Assembly: GCF_958298935.1 (NCBI RefSeq)
Contig: NC_084928.1
Span: 22,475,501 to 22,539,500 of the forward strand
Source of the DNA: Phragmites australis
Taxonomy: Eukaryota; Streptophyta; Magnoliopsida; Poales; Poaceae
Direction: 5' to 3'
Length of the DNA stretch: 64,000 bases
The notes under the pieces were generated by a model. That model was given only the letters and a program-made list of their open reading frames with translations. It did no database searches and was not told the origin of the DNA. A program made the translations under genes and the position numbers. Below, one piece after another: positions 11,118 to 23,037 of the stretch. The stretch's first letter is position 1. Each line of letters begins with the position of its first letter.

Positions 11118-12225
11118 CAAGTGCACCTTTTGCACGAATAGAGTTGCTTTTCTTGGCTATGTTGTTACTCCACAGGGAATTGAAGTGGATGAAGCTAAAA
11201 TTGAAGCCATCAAGAGCTGGCCGACCCCTGTGACTATCACACAGGTGAGAAGCTTTCATGACCTTGCAGGGTTCTATCGGCGTTTTGTGAGAGATTTCAG
11301 CACCATTGCTGCCCCACTCAATGAGTTGACAAAGAAGGGTGTTCCGTTCCAATGGGGGCCAGCACAAGAACAAGCTTTTAATACGCTAAAAGAGAAGCTT
11401 ACGCATGCACCTCTACTCCAACTTCCGGACTTTGGTAAGACTTTTGAGTTAGAATGTGATGCTAGCGGCATTGGAATTGGAGGAGTGCTACTACAAGGAG
11501 GTAAACCCGTTGCTTATTTTAGTGAGAAATTGCATGGTCCATCTCTGAATTATTCGACTAATGATAAGGAGTTGTATGCTTTAGTGCGAGTTTTAGAAAC
11601 ATGGCAACATTATCTTTGGCCCAAGGAGTTTATTATTCATTCTGATCATGAAGCTTTGAAACATATTAGAAGCCAAGCCAAACTGAACAAACGTCATGCT
11701 AAATGGGTTGAATTTATAGAGTCATTTCCTTATATCATTAAACACAAGAAAGGTAAAGACAATGTCATTGCAGATGCGTTATCTAGACGTTATACCATGC
11801 TGTCCCAACTCGATCATAAGATTTTTGGTTTAGAAACAATTAAAGGACTATATGCTACTGATTTGGACTTTAAAGATGCTTTTGAACATTGTAAAGAAGG
11901 AAGAACTTGGAATAAATATGTGCTGAATGATGGATTGCTATACCGTGCTAACAGGCTATGCATCCCAGCTAGCTTTATTCGCCTATTGTTCTTGCAGGAA
12001 GCGCATGGAGGTGGTTTGATGGGACATTTTGGAGTGAAGAAGACCGAGGATGTACTGGCTGCTCACTTCTTTTGGCCTAAGATGAGGCGCGACGTCGAGC
12101 GCTACGTGGCACGCTGCACTACTTGCAATAAAGCTAAGTCTCGTTTGAACCCACATGGACTTTATATACCTCTTCCTGTTCCTAGTGTGCCTTGGAAGGA
12201 TATTTCTATGGATTTTGTTTTATGA
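11110..12225 (+). pseudogene. RT thumb, RNase H and integrase N-terminus of element A
   Basis: After the frameshift the frame continues with the RT connection ([15 protein letters not shown]), RNase H ([49 protein letters not shown]) and the integrase zinc region ([12 protein letters not shown] ... CTTCNKAK). It ends with the first integrase core motif (DISMDFVL) at a TGA (12223-12225) where element C has Gly. The preceding frame ends at 11117, so the two overlap slightly. Confidence 0.9.
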
Positions 12226-13168
12226 TTTCCTAGGACCAAGAGGGGGAGGGATAGTATATTTGTCGTTGTGGATCGTTTTTCAAAAATGGCACATTTTATA
12301 CCTTGTCACAAGAGCGATGATGCTACAAACATTGTTTTTCAGGGAAATCATTCGCTTGCATGGAGTGCCTAACACCATTGTTTCGGATCGTGATGTAAAA
12401 TTTTTGAGCCACTTTTGGAGGACACTTTGGAATAAACTTGGGACAAAGCTGCTGTTTTCGACGACATGTCACACTCAAACCGACGGACAAACGGAGGTTG
12501 TGAACCGCACATTATCCACCATGTTGCGGGCTGTTTTGAAGAAAAATTTGAGGATGTGGGAAGAGTGTCTACCCCATATTGAGTTCGCTTACAACAGATC
12601 AGTTCACTCCACCACCAAGGTAAGTCCGTTTCAAGTAGTGTATGGTTTTAACCCCCGTGCCCCTATTGATTTACTTCCTTTACCAACATCCGAGAAATTG
12701 AATTTTGATGCTAAGACACGTGCTGAATTGATTCTGAAATTGCATGAATTGACTAAGGAAAATATTGAAAAGATGAATGAGAAGTATAGAACTTATGGTA
12801 GCCAAGGTCGGAAACATATTACTTTTGAAATTGGTGATCTTGTGTGGTTATATTTGCGCAAAGATAGGTTTCCTGATTTGAGAATGTCTAAATTGCTGCC
12901 TCGAGCTGATGGTCCTTTTAAAATTGTGGAAAAGATCAATGATAATGCATATAAGCTTGAGTTGCCTGCAGATTATGGGGTTAGTCCCACATTTAACATT
13001 TCAGATTTAAAGCCTTACTTGGGAGAAGAAGATGACATTGCATCGAGGACGACTCCAATTCAAGAGGGGGAGGATGATGAGGACATCACTCTTTCGAATA
13101 CACACACCGAGTATTCCTCCAACAATAGGTCTATTGACACGAGCTCGTGCACATCAACTAAATCATGA
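12226..13168 (+). pseudogene. Integrase core and C-terminus of element A
   Basis: The first about 35 codons continue the previous frame ([20 protein letters not shown]). A 7-base net loss near 12334, relative to element C, moves the rest into another frame. That frame carries the remaining catalytic residues in VSDRD and [11 protein letters not shown], then [11 protein letters not shown], a GPF module ([19 protein letters not shown]) and [12 protein letters not shown]. The frame enters the 3' LTR at 13075 and stops at 13168. The C-terminal TRARA-type motif survives only in another frame (13032-13343), so a further shift has cut it off. Confidence 0.88.
13062..13074 (+). other. Polypurine tract, element A
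   Basis: AAGAGGGGGAGGA directly precedes the 3' LTR start TGATGAG. This is the expected plus-strand primer position. Confidence 0.88.
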
Positions 13169-13982
13169 GGTGAGCTTGTTCCTTAGTGTTCCTTTATATT
13201 TTGATAAGGATGGGATGCTACTGAATAATTGTGATGTATTGTTACATAGGAACACGGGAGAAGAACAGCAAGGGCGCCCAAGCCAAGGTGGAGGTCCAAT
13301 CAAGTTCGAGTCCGTTTCGGAGTCCAGGACCAGCCCGCACTAAAATTGTCGCCCAGGACGCATACGGACTCCGTTTTTGACGTTCTACACATGGTTGGAA
13401 AGCTAAGGAGATAAGCTTTCCAACGGGACTGGTTCCATGTCTAAATTCTTTATGAGTCAACAGGAATCGTCGAAACAAATAGACATCCACAATCTGTCAG
13501 GGTGCTGCGCCACCATCTTTTGGGCCGTTGGGCCGTGTAACGTGTTGGAGTCCATTAGGGACGTATCCAGGGGTCCTTGGCCGACCCTAGTCTTTTATAT
13601 ACAGTAGCCACCACCCTAATTAGGGTTGGGTTTTGCTTAGATATTGATCTACACACAGATTGTGAGATTTTCGCTCTTGTTCCGGACCGACTAGGCCACC
13701 GCAAGTGTTTGTGGAACCCCAACTTCGAGTGTTTGAATTCTATTTGCAATATTTCAGATTGCATCTTCTACGTTCTTGCTTGTGTTCTCGGTACGCTTGC
13801 AGGGATTGAGCCTTCTTGGCGAGGTCAACCGCGCGACATGGTTGATAACCATCGGAGCTGTGGTGTAGTGATTGCAAGGGAGACGATCTGTTCGGATCGA
13901 AGTCTTTGGATCATCAACGTCGAGTTCTCCACCCACCAACTTATCGCTACCTATCAGAAGATCAGGCCAACATTGCTCATCA
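13075..13982 (+). repeat. 3' LTR of element A
   Basis: The LTR has TGATGAG...CTCATCA ends, a TATA box at 13596-13601, and is followed by the target duplication GTGTG at 13983-13987. The first 94 bases are still coding in the pol frame. Confidence 0.93.
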
Positions 13983-13987
13983 GTGTG

Positions 13988-14205
13988 CCCCCGGTCGACG
14001 CCTATGGCTGATGGAAGTTCTGCTGGCACTAAAGATCTCTTTTGTTCCGCTATGTTTTCTTTAGAACCTCGGGTCCCTTTTCTAATAAGTTAAATACCGT
14101 TGTAATATGGCACTTTGATGATACACTGATGATGTAGCACATGTATGGAAACTTGATCCTGGCATACATATGTTGTGCCCGGTTTTATTCCTTTAAAACT
14201 GGATC
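13988..14205 (+). repeat. Long LTR (LTR1), part 3, truncated end
   Basis: The host LTR resumes after element A (CCCCCGGTCGACGCC...). It runs to GCCCGGTTTTATTCCTTTAAAACTGG, which corresponds to the last 15-20 bases before the normal LTR terminus. The terminal GTGTGACA is missing, and the sequence passes directly into RNase H/integrase text of element B. The junction near 14205 is therefore a deletion breakpoint. Confidence 0.65.
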
Positions 14206-16426
14206 CTATGCATAGCTTGTTAGCACGATAGAGCAAACCATCAATCAACACATATTTTTTCTATGTTTTTCCTTCTTTACAATGTTCAAGCATGTCTTTA
14301 AAGTCTAAATCAGTAGCATATAAGTCATTAATGGCCTCTAATCCAAAAATCTTATGATCAAGTTGAGATAACAAGTTATAACGCGTAGAAAGCGCATCAA
14401 CATTCACATTGTCCTTACCTTTCTTATATTTTATGACATAAGGAAACGACTCAACAAATTCTACCTATTTAGCATGTCATTTATTCAGTTTAGCTTAACT
14501 CTAATATTTTTCAGTGATTCATGATCAGAATGTATAATAAATTCTTTGGGCCACAGATAATGTTACCAAGTTTCAAGAACACGAATTAAAGCATATAATT
14601 TTTTATCACAAGTAGAATAATTCAGACTTGCCCCACTTAATTTCTCACTGAAATAAGCAACATGTTTACCTTCTTGAATTAGCACACCTACAATTCCAAT
14701 CCCGCTAGCATCACATTCTAGCTCAAAAGGCATACCAAAATCCAGGAGTTAGAGCAATGGAGCATGGGTGAACTTCTCTTTCAACAACTTGAATGTTTTT
14801 TCTTGTGCAGGTCACCATTTGAAATCTACTCCTTTCTTTGTCAATTCGTTCAATAGGGCAGCAATGGTACTGAAATCCCGCACAAAGCGTCGATAGAAAT
14901 CCGCAAAACCATGAAAGCTTCTCACCTGTGTGACAGTCTTAGGGGTCAGTCGGCTCTTTATGGCTTCAATTTTTACTTCATTCACCTATATTCCCTGTGG
15001 ATTAACAACATAGTCAAGAAAAAAGACTCGATCCATGCAAAAGGTGCGCTTTTCAAGGTTACCAAATAAACATGCATCTATCAAAGCCTTAAATACAGCA
15101 CGTAAATGTTCAAAGTGTAGTTCATGTGATTTGTTGTAAATCAAGATATCATCAAAATAAGCCACCACAAACCTTCCAATGAAAACATGTAAAACTTTAT
15201 TCATCAATCTCATAAAATTACTCGGTGCATTAGTTAACCCAAACACATTACCAACCACTCATGCAAGCCAAACATAGTTTTAAATGCAGTTTTCCATTAA
15301 TTTACAAATTTCATTCTAATATGGCGATATCAACTTCCCAAGTCAATTTTAGTAAAAATTATTGAACCACTCAATTCATCAAGCATGTCATCTAGCCTAG
15401 GGATAGGATGACGATACCTTATAGTAATATTATCGAAGGCTCTACAATCAACACACATATGCTGACTACTATCATTCTTATGAACCAAAAGAATGGGAAT
15501 AGTACACATACTAAGGCATTTTTGTACGTACCAGCGGTCCAAAAGGTCCTGGACTTGTCGATGAATTTTCTTAGTCTCCTCCGAGTTTGTCCTATATGCA
15601 GTATGGTTTGGCAACATCACTCTCGGAATCAAATCAATTTGATGTTTTATCTCTCGAATAAGTGGTAATCCTGGGGGTACCTTAGCTGGAAATACATCCA
15701 CAAACTCCTGCAAAAGGTTTGCAACAACAGGAGGCAAAGAGCTAGATATATCCTCAAGTGAAACTAAGGCATATTTGCATATCAAAGCATTGTGTGGAAG
15801 CTCATTTTTAAAAAATTTAGCAAGGTCAGATTTAGTAGCAAGCATAACACACCCTTTCAGATTAATTCCATCAAACTTACAAGTTCTTGTCACTTTCTCC
15901 TTTTCGGGTGGGAAAATATGTTTCGCTACTTGCTAATTTTTAGATTCATGCTCATGCTCTTTCTCTTAATTTCAGCTATCTCATTTTCACATTTCACAAT
16001 TTCAGCAGGGGTCAAAAGTAGAAAAGTTATTTTCTTTCCTTTATACATAAGGGTGTACTTGTTACTTCTACCATGATGTGTTACATCAGTATCAAACTCT
16101 CATGGTCATCCTAACAAAAGTGAGATTGCTTGCATAGGCACTACATCAAAATTAGCACAATCATGATATGAACCAATAAAAAACTACATCCTAACTGTTT
16201 ATGTTACCTTCACCATACTGCTATTGTTGAACAAATAAATATGGTATGGGTGAGGATGTGTTCTTGTCAGCAAGGCAAGCTTCTTGATCAAATCCAAACT
16301 TATCAAATTGTTGCAACTCCCTCCATCAATAATGACTCGAACAAGGCAATCCTTGACCATGAGGAACATCTAAAATAAATTGTGGTATTATAGCTGTTCC
16401 GCTTGCTCCATTTGAGTGCTTACCGC
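14206..16426 (-). pseudogene. pol of element B (protease to RNase H)
   Basis: The clearest pieces are 15893-15330 ([56 protein letters not shown]) and 15258-14986 ([15 protein letters not shown] and the intact catalytic [10 protein letters not shown]). Further left, in broken frames, come the RNase H motifs ([36 protein letters not shown]) and [10 protein letters not shown]. The homology to element C stops at 'RANKLC' near 14210. Numerous stops and frameshifts are present; integrase is deleted. Confidence 0.85.
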
Positions 16427-16760
16427 TCACTACACAATGAGAGTCCTATAATCCTCTGTAGCAGTGGCACCTAGTTCTTCCCCATGGTCGCTATTTGTCT
16501 CATGTTCGTCCACATCACCTGTATGGTTAGCTGCAAGAGCATAATCATTCTCAACGTCACTAGTACTTACATAGCCACCGTCTTCTATTGCAATATACGC
16601 TCGCTGACTTGGGCAATCCTTCATGACACGACCCATTCCCTTGCAACAGTGGCATACAATATTTGTTGTACAACCCGTAGAAGCAACCGAAGAAGAGCTC
16701 TTGGCTGGAGCCTGCACACTTGTAGATTTGCTTACCTCGGGTGCATGTGATATTGTCGAA
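16427..16760 (-). pseudogene. gag C-terminus of element B (zinc knuckle)
   Basis: The frame 16717-16430 contains CHCCKGMGRVMKDC. The His of the CX2CX4HX4C zinc knuckle has become Arg, so zinc binding is probably lost. It is followed by the same acidic linker as in C (YALAANHTGDVDEHETN). The frame ends with TAG (16432-16430) and immediately TGA (16429-16427), at the place where A and C have one TGA before protease. Confidence 0.85.
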
Positions 16761-19700
16761 TGTCACACCCCAAAATTCTTATTTTGGGTTGTGAGCATTT
16801 TAAAACTATAAAATAATATTTTTCCTAAAATTTGAAAGCTTTTCCAAAAAAATTTAAAGTTTAAACATAATTTGTTTTGTGTGAAGAAAATGCATTTATA
16901 AAATATTAGAATAGGTTTAGGAATTTCAAGGTTGGATAAATCCTTGTTCTATTTTCCCAATATTATCCGAAATCTCTATATCCATTTCTTTTATTTTATA
17001 TCTTGTCACTCTTTCCCCAAAGCTCTGAAGGTCCCTATCTTTATTCCTCCCTAATTCCTTCTCTTACCGAAGATGGCCGAAGCTACCGAGAGGAGGACAT
17101 GAACAATGCCATGCTCCTTCCCGACTCCATGGTTGCTCATTGGAGCTCCCAAAACTAATGAATTCACTGTGCGCCTATGTCATTTAATTGCCAAAAATGA
17201 ACATGTTGTTGTCCTCATTCAATCACCTTCATCAATCGCTAGAAACCGTTGAAATTAAACCCACATAATTCACCATGAATGGCATTAACATCGTCGTTCC
17301 TCTCTCATGAACCGGACTTGGGCCGACCAAGCCACGCCCCTCTTGAATGGCATTAACACCATCTGCTCATCTCTCTACCATCCACCATGGCCGCCAAGTT
17401 ACCCATTTAGCTTATGTGTCAGCGCAGCCAGCAGTGCCCAGTCAGCGTCATCGCATAGCTTCGTCTTCTCATGCAGTTTCTGAGTTAAAGGCAGCCAAAT
17501 ACAAATCTTGACAATACCAAAGTTGTAGGCCTCATCCAAAGCTTTGATTTGCAACTATGGAATTCTCCATTTAAAAAAAGAGTTAGGAGTTTTGGCCTCT
17601 GAAATCAGTGCTGCGCAGATAAGCGTGAGTTCAAATAATTTATCTTGTGATGCATTTTTTGAAATCACAATGGCATTTTTAGAACTTCTAATAAATACCA
17701 AAGTTGTAGATATTTTCGAGTACTACAAGATAGAGTCTAAAAATGTCCAATTTGGAGTTTGGACCGTAGAAAAATCATCCTCGAACCTGAGCTGTCTGTT
17801 TCATCATCCACCTATTCATTTCATCTTCCACCTCTGGCTGTTTCCTCCCCCCACTTCGTGGCAAGCCGCACCCATCCCTATAAATAGGAGTTGCACACCC
17901 TCCTTTCCCCTTCCCATTCCCCCAAAACCATAGCCACAATTGATGTCCTGCCCGGGCGCCGTTCGTCATTGCAGATAGCCACATCACCACCGATTGGCAT
18001 CTGCGTTCCCGGTGATGTGTAAAATGCCTTGATTCTTCAGAAGCATGTGCCCCTGCCTGGCGTACATGACTCCACAAAGCATATAGTTGGGAGCAGCACA
18101 GACGATGCTGAGATCTACATCATCGTCTGCATTGTTCTGCGTCTAGCTATGTCCAGGGCACGAACAAACAATCTCATTGACGTTCACGATGCTTCTGATG
18201 TGATCTTTGTGCACCACATGTGTCACCATATAGAACATCAAGGCTTCCTCGTGACCACCAAAAGGCTTGCCCGGATCAGAGCAACATAACAGGAACATGA
18301 GCCCACATTCCAGCACCGCCGCCAAATTGGATCTTAGATCCCATCGTCAATTGTAAATTTCTGTAGCCTCGACTTACCACCATCATGTATGCCTCGCCAT
18401 GTTCTACCAACTTTAGATGGATCCCTTTGCTTAGAACCTTGTGTATCATGTCGGTCTACCATCCATGTCTTTCCAGCTACGACGCCACAGGATGGCATTG
18501 GCATTCTCGGTGCATCGTCCATCCAAACGCAAAGACCCTTGGCCACCGACTACCCTTGCCGTCATCCACAACCCACTAAGCAGATTATCCAGAGGAGCAA
18601 CGACAATACCAGCATCTACGTTGTTGTGCCCATTGCCCCGTGTCTAGATGCGTCCAGGCCATGCACTGGATGTGTCATCCACATTCCCATCATTCCATAG
18701 GCACTTTTGATGCTACAACTACATCACAACATGTTCCATCATGTCTTATCCATTACCCTAGGAGGGCGCACCTAGATCTGCAAAGACATATCTGGAACAT
18801 GAGTCCTAATCTCGGCACTATCGTCTGAAGCCTCCGCCTCCTAATATACGACTTGGGTCAGTTTCATACTTTTCTACCTTTTCTTGGATGTGTTATAGGA
18901 AATATCAAGACTTTTTGTTCAAAAAATTTCTTGAATATCACAGCAGATCTCTGGGAATGTGCACATCTTCTTTGTTGTGTCTGTGCGCTACCACCACTGA
19001 ACCTGGGAGCGTTCGCCACTATTTTGCCGCTACTTCAGAACTTCTCTGCTAAGAACAACCATAAAAACAAGCTTGCCTTCTCGTATACTATGCTGAGCTC
19101 CCCTACTCTATTCTCTGATGTCTCTCTCTCTTGGTGAGAATCTCAAATAACCCCTCTAGAAATCCTTTATTTTTCTACCTTGACGTTCTTGTTTAGGATT
19201 TTAGTCCTCTCAATTCAAATACAGGTTATCTATTTAAAATCTTGTTTAGCGAGTTTCTTCTAAATTCAAATACCACTTTATACTATCATCCAATTCAACA
19301 AGTTCCAACGATTCATACTTATTCATGTTAGTCTATTCAAAATTGGTCACGTTGGACTATATAATCTCTAAGTATTGTTTTAATAATGGAATCCATATTA
19401 GAATACTTTGACACATAGGCCTCACATGTCATTACAAATACGATATGGATTCGAGGTGTTAAAATAATACTCTAGAATTATATTGGATATCTCATGCTAA
19501 TATTTCCGGACATCCTTTCACACCTTTTTTAGCAAACCCCATATTTCATTACGCCACCGTCGCGTCGTCGCATATATCCAGTCTTTTATTCCTTTCCCTG
19601 CCGATATCATGCCATCACCATAGTTGGAGTTTTCCTTCAGCAAATAATGTCATAAATTCATCGAGAATATTTTCAAGGAATATTCTATCTCATTTTTCTT

Positions 19701-21281
19701 TTAACCCTAATTTAATCTTCTGAGAGCCTGTTCTCCTCCGTCTGAACTCTTATTTGAGTGGTTCTTAGGTCCAAATTCTTCTAAAATTGTACCCTATCCA
19801 ACCATAGTGTTTTTACGATGTGTTGTCTCTATTTTGTGTATTGTTTCTTAGTTGTTTTGTGCTTTCTCTTTTGTCGATAGATCTTGTGAGCAAAATTTGA
19901 TGTTTCTGGAGATTCGATAAGCTACATGGTTAAGACTTCGAGTTATGCCAGAACCGAGTTTATGAAGATGACTAAGCAGTAACCTGGCAAGTGTCCTTGA
20001 ACATCTTGTACCTACTTTATCCTTCATGCATGCTTGTCTAAAATTGGAATTCTATGATTAGGGTTTACTAGAAATTTATGATTTTCCTTGTCGCCGTTGA
20101 ATAAGTCATGAGAATAAAGGGTAGATACGGTAGTTGCTATCATTATTGGGTTATAATTTAAACATGACTAATGTCTATGCAACATGAACCAGGGATGGTA
20201 ATTTTTGAAGTAACATGGAGATTAGGATCCTAGCAGGATGGTTGGTTTGATGATGGTGCAAGAATGCATGTGTGCAAGGAATGCATAGTTTGTTTGTGGT
20301 CATTTCTGTGTGGGATCCTAAGAACCGGTTCTTGAAGCCTATAACCCGACTAAACAATGCAACCACGAGGCCTATATGGGTATGGACTAGCCAATTAATT
20401 AGCCACTCCTCCAATTTTGTAGGCACCAATGGACGATTGAGTGGCACAAGAGGGGGCCTATACAGTGATGGAATCATTGTTAGCGGTGAAACCTTAGTGG
20501 GTGCTTACAGGTTGGTGGGTGCTTTGTAAAGGCCTTGTAGTAATCTCCTCACAGCACACCATAGGAAGTGTTCAAGTGCTTGATCAGTACGACAACATGG
20601 AAACTGTCACCTGGTAATACGGGTGATGAAATCATAACTCATGGGTAAAGTGTGCAAACTCTACATAGTATAAAACTGATCGATCAGCCATGCTCACGGT
20701 CAAGAGCGGCTTGGACTTCTTCTTGATTAGTTGAGATCAGGGTTCTGATTTGGATTGTCGGGTAGCCAGGTAATGGAATTACTTGGTGAGTCTTGGTAGT
20801 CGGATGGTATCCGATGAGTTGTTCTTCTTGTTTAAGTGGTATCTTCACACTTAGTAATTAGTATGCATGTTGTTAGAGTTATAGGTTAAGGTTGCTTAGT
20901 GCACTAAACTAGTGTCTAACCTTTTCTTGATTTAAGCCCCATGTCATGTTTTCCTACACTTGCTATTTCCAATATTGAATGCTGCTCAGTTGGAGAAGAC
21001 TACAAGGAGATCAAGGAAGCTAAAGACCATTGATTGGAGATGGAGCGTTCTAGGTCGTGTTGCCTCTAGTGGATTACCTGTGGTGTGCCCGGAAGATCCA
21101 TAGGATTCCTCTTCTGTTCTTAAACCATTGTCTTGTAGACCCTGGTATTTATTTCAATAAAGTTATTTTGTTCGATATAGAACTGTATATCACTTATAAT
21201 GTCGCCGCATGTATGATGAAACTGATCTTAGCATACATGTGGAATACACCTAGTTATTCTTTTGAACAACCAGGCATGACA
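16761..21281 (+). mobile_element. Solo long LTR inserted in element B
   Basis: It starts TGTCACACCCCAAAATTC and ends CAGGCATGACA, 4,521 bp, with no primer site or coding region. The flanks are TCGAA (16756-16760) and TTGAA (21282-21286), a 5-bp target duplication with one C-to-T change at a CpG. Removing it rejoins gag of element B in register with element C. A TATA box (TATAAATA, 17879-17886) follows the first 1.1 kb. The late block GTGAAACCTTAGTGGGTG...GCTCACGGTCAAGAG lies at 20484-20705. Open frames in it (for example 18389-18700) have no recognisable domain. Solo LTRs arise by LTR-LTR recombination. Confidence 0.88.
17879..17886 (+). promoter_or_regulatory. TATA box of the solo LTR
   Basis: TATAAATA in the context CATCCCTATAAATAGGAG, about 1.1 kb into the LTR. 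Comparable TATA boxes occur in the other long LTRs at 24295-24302, 25769-25776 and 52911-52917. Confidence 0.6.
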
Positions 21282-21286
21282 TTGAA

Positions 21287-21790
21287 GGTGCCGCTGAATG
21301 CGCCCTACTCGAGAAGAGGACAACAGACCATGTAGCTGAAGATGGGGCTATTTTGACTTGTCCTGACGTTGATCTTGGTGTAGTCGTGCTTCCAAAATTG
21401 TTCTTTGGTCGATGTTATCATCTCTGCAATTCTTTTTCTACCAAACATGCAACTTGGAATAATCTGGGAACACTATCATATTCTTCTACAGATCTATTGC
21501 TTTTGTTTAATCGCTGTTATTTCTTACACAAATCATGTTTAAAAGAGGGTGGAACAAATCTGTTACGCATACCAACCTTCATAGCATCCCACGTAATAGG
21601 CGCTAACCTATCGTTGCATACCCTATTCTACCAGATGATGGCAAAATCTTTGAATTCACTAGTAGTTTGCCTAACTCGATGCACCTTAAGAACTAAGTGA
21701 GCATTAAATTTCTATTCTACCTTCATCTCCTAATCTAAGTACATTTCAGCAATCGTAGACAACTGCAAAAGATGGTACAGTAAATTTAAA
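21287..21790 (-). pseudogene. gag middle part of element B
   Basis: Minus-strand reading gives the capsid core homologous to element C 57110-57700: counterparts of WEMTVEQKFNAHLVPEVHR near 21700, the WWN region, and the end of capsid near 21380. It is interrupted by stops. The solo LTR bounds it on the left and the foldback element on the right. Confidence 0.75.
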
Positions 21791-22645
21791 AGTGAATTGC
21801 ACAAACTATAAGTATTGTATCATGTGTAATACAAAACTACAAGTATTATGCCTAATAACACAAAACTACAATTATTGTGCACCAATTTCACACAAAACTT
21901 GATTTTAATTGAATTCATTCAAAAAATGGCCTTATGTTTCTTCAAAAATCCTAGAATTTGTTTACGTGTTCCATAATCCATGTGCAACCCATTTTAATTG
22001 GGTTCACCCAAAAAATATGTGTGAAATTTAAACTAAAATTCTCCAAAAAAGCTACTTTTATAACAACTAATAATTCTTAGGGCCTCAAACAAAATCCCAA
22101 AAATCTGGAAAAATTTATTAACATTCTTATTATATGATGGAATAATTTATCAAATTATTTCTAGCCCTAGGTTATATGGTGAAAAAGTAAGTTTCTTTGT
22201 AAGTATATGAATGACGCATATAAATGGAGCGTTACAAACGAAATCAGTCTTTAGCCATAAAACATAGGGATAGAAATAATTTTAGAAATTAGTAAATCAT
22301 ATAATAAGAATATTAGTGAATTGTTGCAAATTTTTGGGATTTTATTTGAGTCCCTAACAATTGTTATGAGTTATAAAAGTAGCTTTATTTGAAGAATTTT
22401 AGTTTAAATTATACACATGTTTTTTGGGTGAATCCAATTAAAATAGATTGCGCATGGACTATGGAACATGTAAAAAAAGTATTAGGATTTTTTTAAGAAA
22501 TATAAAGCACTTTTTTAGTGAATCCAATTAAAATTGAGTTTTATGTGAAATTAGAGCACAATACTTATAGTTTTGTGTTACTAGTCACAATACTTATAGT
22601 TTTGTGTTACAAATGCACAATACTTGTATTTTTGTGTAATTCACT
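21791..22645. mobile_element. Foldback element inside gag of element B
   Basis: The left end is AGTGAATTGCACAAACTATA and the right end is the complement of AGTGAATTACACAAAAATAC. The arms extend inwards with short repeated blocks (CACAAAACTATAAGTATTGT) and the middle is also self-complementary. The inner parts (for example CTAAAATTCTCCAAAA...TGGTGGAATAATTT-like text) resemble the inner parts of the foldback at 5417-6157, so the two are related although their outer ends differ. Comparison with element C suggests a target duplication of at most 2-3 bp (around TAA/TA). It encodes no protein. Confidence 0.75.
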
Positions 22646-23037
22646 CTACTTTAGTAAATGGATCACCATTAGCACTTGGGTTATGATGCTGAAAGTTATT
22701 ACATCTCATACCTTGACGGTTGAAGTTTAATCAGTTCCTTTGTCGTGCATCAAAGGCATCGTGTTCTTGCCTACAAATTTCATCATCTGTGATGGATTCC
22801 TCATGTTCATGGGCTGCACCATGAGAATCCACATGCCCATTGTTCGATGGTTGATGGGTCAACCTACCAAAGTGTCATTGAGTATTACAGTACTATAATT
22901 GAGTCCCGGCAATGTCGTATTTGTTTCTGCAAGCTTCTTATCAATGTCATCATTAATAGCTTGTTGTGATCATCCAATACAATTATGAGTTCTTCCCTCA
23001 AAACACACTCATACGCCTCCGATGCTTCATCTGCCAT
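22646..23037 (-). pseudogene. gag N-terminus of element B
   Basis: The minus-strand ATG at 23037-23035 lies in the shared context TACTAACCATGGCAG. It begins MADEASEAYECVLREE and soon meets a stop. Counterparts of the C residues GAAHEHEESVSDDEI and the Arg/Asn-rich stretch follow in shifted frames. Confidence 0.75.

Larger units (their letters stand above)
6283..13982 (+). mobile_element. Gypsy element A, complete but defective (CRM-like)
   Basis: The 7.7-kb element is bounded by LTRs of 895 and 908 bp that both begin TGATGAG and end CTCATCA. It is flanked by a 5-bp duplication GTGTG (6278-6282 and 13983-13987). The internal order is primer site, leader, gag, protease, reverse transcriptase, RNase H, integrase, polypurine tract, which is the Ty3/gypsy order. 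The LTRs differ at roughly 45 positions by eye plus two indels (about 5 percent), so it is older than element C. Stops at 9345, 10707 and 12223 and frameshifts near 11115 and 12334 make it non-autonomous. The CRM-clade assignment rests on the LTR start, tRNA-Met-like primer site, and the TRARARQLN motif read into the LTR; it is inference. Confidence 0.93.

Noticed and set aside
18334..18700. Cluster of overlapping open frames on both strands in the solo LTR
   Set aside because: No domain is recognised; overlapping frames on both strands reflect GC-rich LTR sequence.
21770..22660. AGTAAATTT / AGTAAATGG as a 9-bp target copy of the second foldback element
   Set aside because: Element C shows both phrases are native to uninterrupted gag, so the likeness is coincidental.
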